Origin: an uncultured Collinsella sp.
Lineage (GTDB): Bacteria; Actinomycetota; Coriobacteriia; Coriobacteriales; Coriobacteriaceae
Direction: 5' to 3'
NCBI GenBank assembly: GCA_900542235.1
Contig: UQNB01000091.1
Coordinates: 1 to 6,671 of the forward strand
Length of the DNA stretch: 6,671 nucleotides
The notes under the pieces are model-generated. The model did no database searches and was not told the DNA's origin. It saw nothing but the letters and a program-made list of their open reading frames with translations. The position numbers were made by a program, and so were the translations under genes. Every line of letters begins with the position of its first letter. The first letter of the stretch is position 1. Below, piece by piece: positions 5,500 to 6,671 of this stretch.

Positions 5500-6579
5500 A
5501 TGCTCAGGATCGGTCTTCTTACCAGTGGCGGCGACTGCCAGGCGCTCAACGCCACCATGCGCGGCATTGTCAAAACGCTTATGACCAATAGCAAAGAGCC
5601 TATCGAGATCTACGGTTTTGAGGACGGCTACCAGGGCCTTATCTACAGCAGGTTCCGCGTCATGTCGCCCGCCGATTTTAGCGGCATCCTCACCCGCGGC
5701 GGCACCATCCTGGGCACGAGCCGTACGCCGTTCAAGCGCCTGGATGTTCCCGAGGCCGATGGCGTCGAGAAGGTGCCCGCTATGGTCCACACCTATCATA
5801 AGCTGCAGCTCGACTGCCTGTTTATGCTGGGCGGCAACGGCTCCACCAAGACCGCGAACCGCCTGCGCGAAGAGGGCCTCAACGTTATCGCCCTGCCCAA
5901 GACCATCGATAACGACACCTGGGGCACCGAGCTGACGTTTGGCTTTACGAGCGCCATCGACGTCGCTACCAAGTGCATCGACGACATCCACACCACCGCC
6001 TCGAGTCACGGCCGCGTGTTCGTTATCGAGATCATGGGCCACAAGGTTGGCTGGATCCCGCTGTACGCCGGCGTCGCGGGCGGCGCGGATGTCATCTTGA
6101 TTCCCGAGATCCCTTACGACATGGATAACGTCATCAAGACCATCGAGCATCGCATGGAAACCGGCAGCCGCTTTACGATCGTAGCCGTCGCCGAGGGCGC
6201 CATCTCCAAGGATGACGCGGCACTGTCCAAGAAGGAGTACAAGAAGAAGCTCGCCGAACGCACGAGCCCGTCAATCGTGTACGACATCGCCAAGGAGATC
6301 GAGGCCAAGACCGGCCGCGAGACCCGCGTCGCCATCCCCGGTCACACGCAGCGCGGCGGTCAGCCCGATGCCCAGGACCGCATCTTTGCGACCCAGTGCG
6401 GCGTCGAGGCAGCGCTCGGCTGCCTACGCGGCGAGTTTGGCTACATGATTGCCCTGCGTGACGGCAAGATGTGCCACATGCCACTCGAGGAGGTCGCCGG
6501 CAAGCTCAAATATGTCGACCCCCAGAGCGATCTGGTGCGCGAGGCCAAGGCGTTGGGCATCAGCTTCGGCGACGAATAG
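5500..6579 (+). CDS. pfkA: 6-phosphofructokinase (mixed-substrate / group III type)
   Basis: The protein has 359 residues and phosphorylates fructose 6-phosphate to the 1,6-bisphosphate, the committed step of glycolysis, in the cytosol. Visible motifs are GGD at 10-12 in the phosphoryl-donor loop, GGNGS at 111-115, and PKTIDND at 133-139 with the catalytic Asp. MGHKVGW is at 179-185, PEIPYD at 202-207 and GHTQRGG at 281-287. The Gly of GGNGS, equivalent to E. coli Gly104, is typical of ATP users. The Lys of PKTIDND, equivalent to position 124, is typical of pyrophosphate or mixed-type enzymes, so the donor is uncertain, with ATP more likely. Asn replaces the usual Asp in GGDGS. GGAAGGA (5487-5493) lies 6 bases before ATG 5500. 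The ORF is complete, and the gene seems to be transcribed from its own leader. Confidence 0.94.
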   Translation: MLRIGLLTSGGDCQALNATMRGIVKTLMTNSKEPIEIYGFEDGYQGLIYSRFRVMSPADFSGILTRGGTILGTSRTPFKRLDVPEADGVEKVPAMVHTYHKLQLDCLFMLGGNGSTKTANRLREEGLNVIALPKTIDNDTWGTELTFGFTSAIDVATKCIDDIHTTASSHGRVFVIEIMGHKVGWIPLYAGVAGGADVILIPEIPYDMDNVIKTIEHRMETGSRFTIVAVAEGAISKDDAALSKKEYKKKLAERTSPSIVYDIAKEIEAKTGRETRVAIPGHTQRGGQPDAQDRIFATQCGVEAALGCLRGEFGYMIALRDGKMCHMPLEEVAGKLKYVDPQSDLVREAKALGISFGDE

Positions 6580-6671
6580 CCTCGGCTGGAACCGCCCCCA
6601 TCGGAGGCCCCAGGGCTTACCTCCCAAATCGTCCTCGGACATGTCAGGACCCCGCCGTGCGCTTCGCGCGG

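Noticed and set aside
5407..6150. 247-codon minus-strand frame opposite pfkA
   Set aside because: It is antisense to a complete phosphofructokinase, and it would start inside that gene with no ribosome site of note.
6580..6671. Terminator or small gene after pfkA
   Set aside because: Only weak dyads are present (GGAGG/CCTCC at 6603-6624, GACATGTC at 6638-6645, and a short GC stem cut by the window end) with no T tract. The 72-codon minus-strand frame here is mostly antisense to pfkA.

Overview
The window is GC-rich and densely coded, about 6.7 kb. It looks like a chromosomal piece from a Gram-positive actinobacterium, most likely a gut Coriobacteriia member such as Collinsella. That placement is an inference from base composition, the clostridial/actinobacterial 'mixed-substrate' type of phosphofructokinase, the strong Shine-Dalgarno sequences and the style of the intergenic repeats. 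No marker RNA gene is present to confirm it.

Layout. The window opens inside the 3' part of methionine aminopeptidase (map, +), which ends in a strong intrinsic terminator. A D-2-hydroxyacid dehydrogenase (+) follows, with a GTG start and an intergenic hairpin repeat in its leader. The 238-base gap after it contains a perfect 12-bp hairpin, a roughly 105-base nested palindrome and two copies of an imperfect direct repeat. Next, on the minus strand, is a two-gene toxin-antitoxin operon: a RelB/DinJ-like ribbon-helix-helix antitoxin overlapping a PIN-domain toxin by 8 bases. Its sigma-70-like promoter is flanked by three phased AGCAT boxes. A minus-strand terminator and a second copy of the intergenic hairpin repeat separate it from an M18 zinc aminopeptidase (minus).

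Divergent from the aminopeptidase is a membrane-anchored Ntn-hydrolase of the choloylglycine hydrolase / linear amide C-N hydrolase type (+). It is followed by a regulatory-looking palindrome and by 6-phosphofructokinase (+). The last 92 bases hold only weak dyads.

Function. Most genes are unlinked housekeeping or metabolic functions in single-gene units: protein N-terminal maturation, 2-keto acid reduction, peptide turnover and glycolysis. The accessory elements are the TA module, the repeat-rich gap and the dispersed hairpins. I see no evidence for a novel multi-gene system. The best leads are the structured repeats, the PIN/RelB pairing with its operator array, the anchored Ntn-hydrolase with an internal nucleophile, and the palindrome in front of pfkA.
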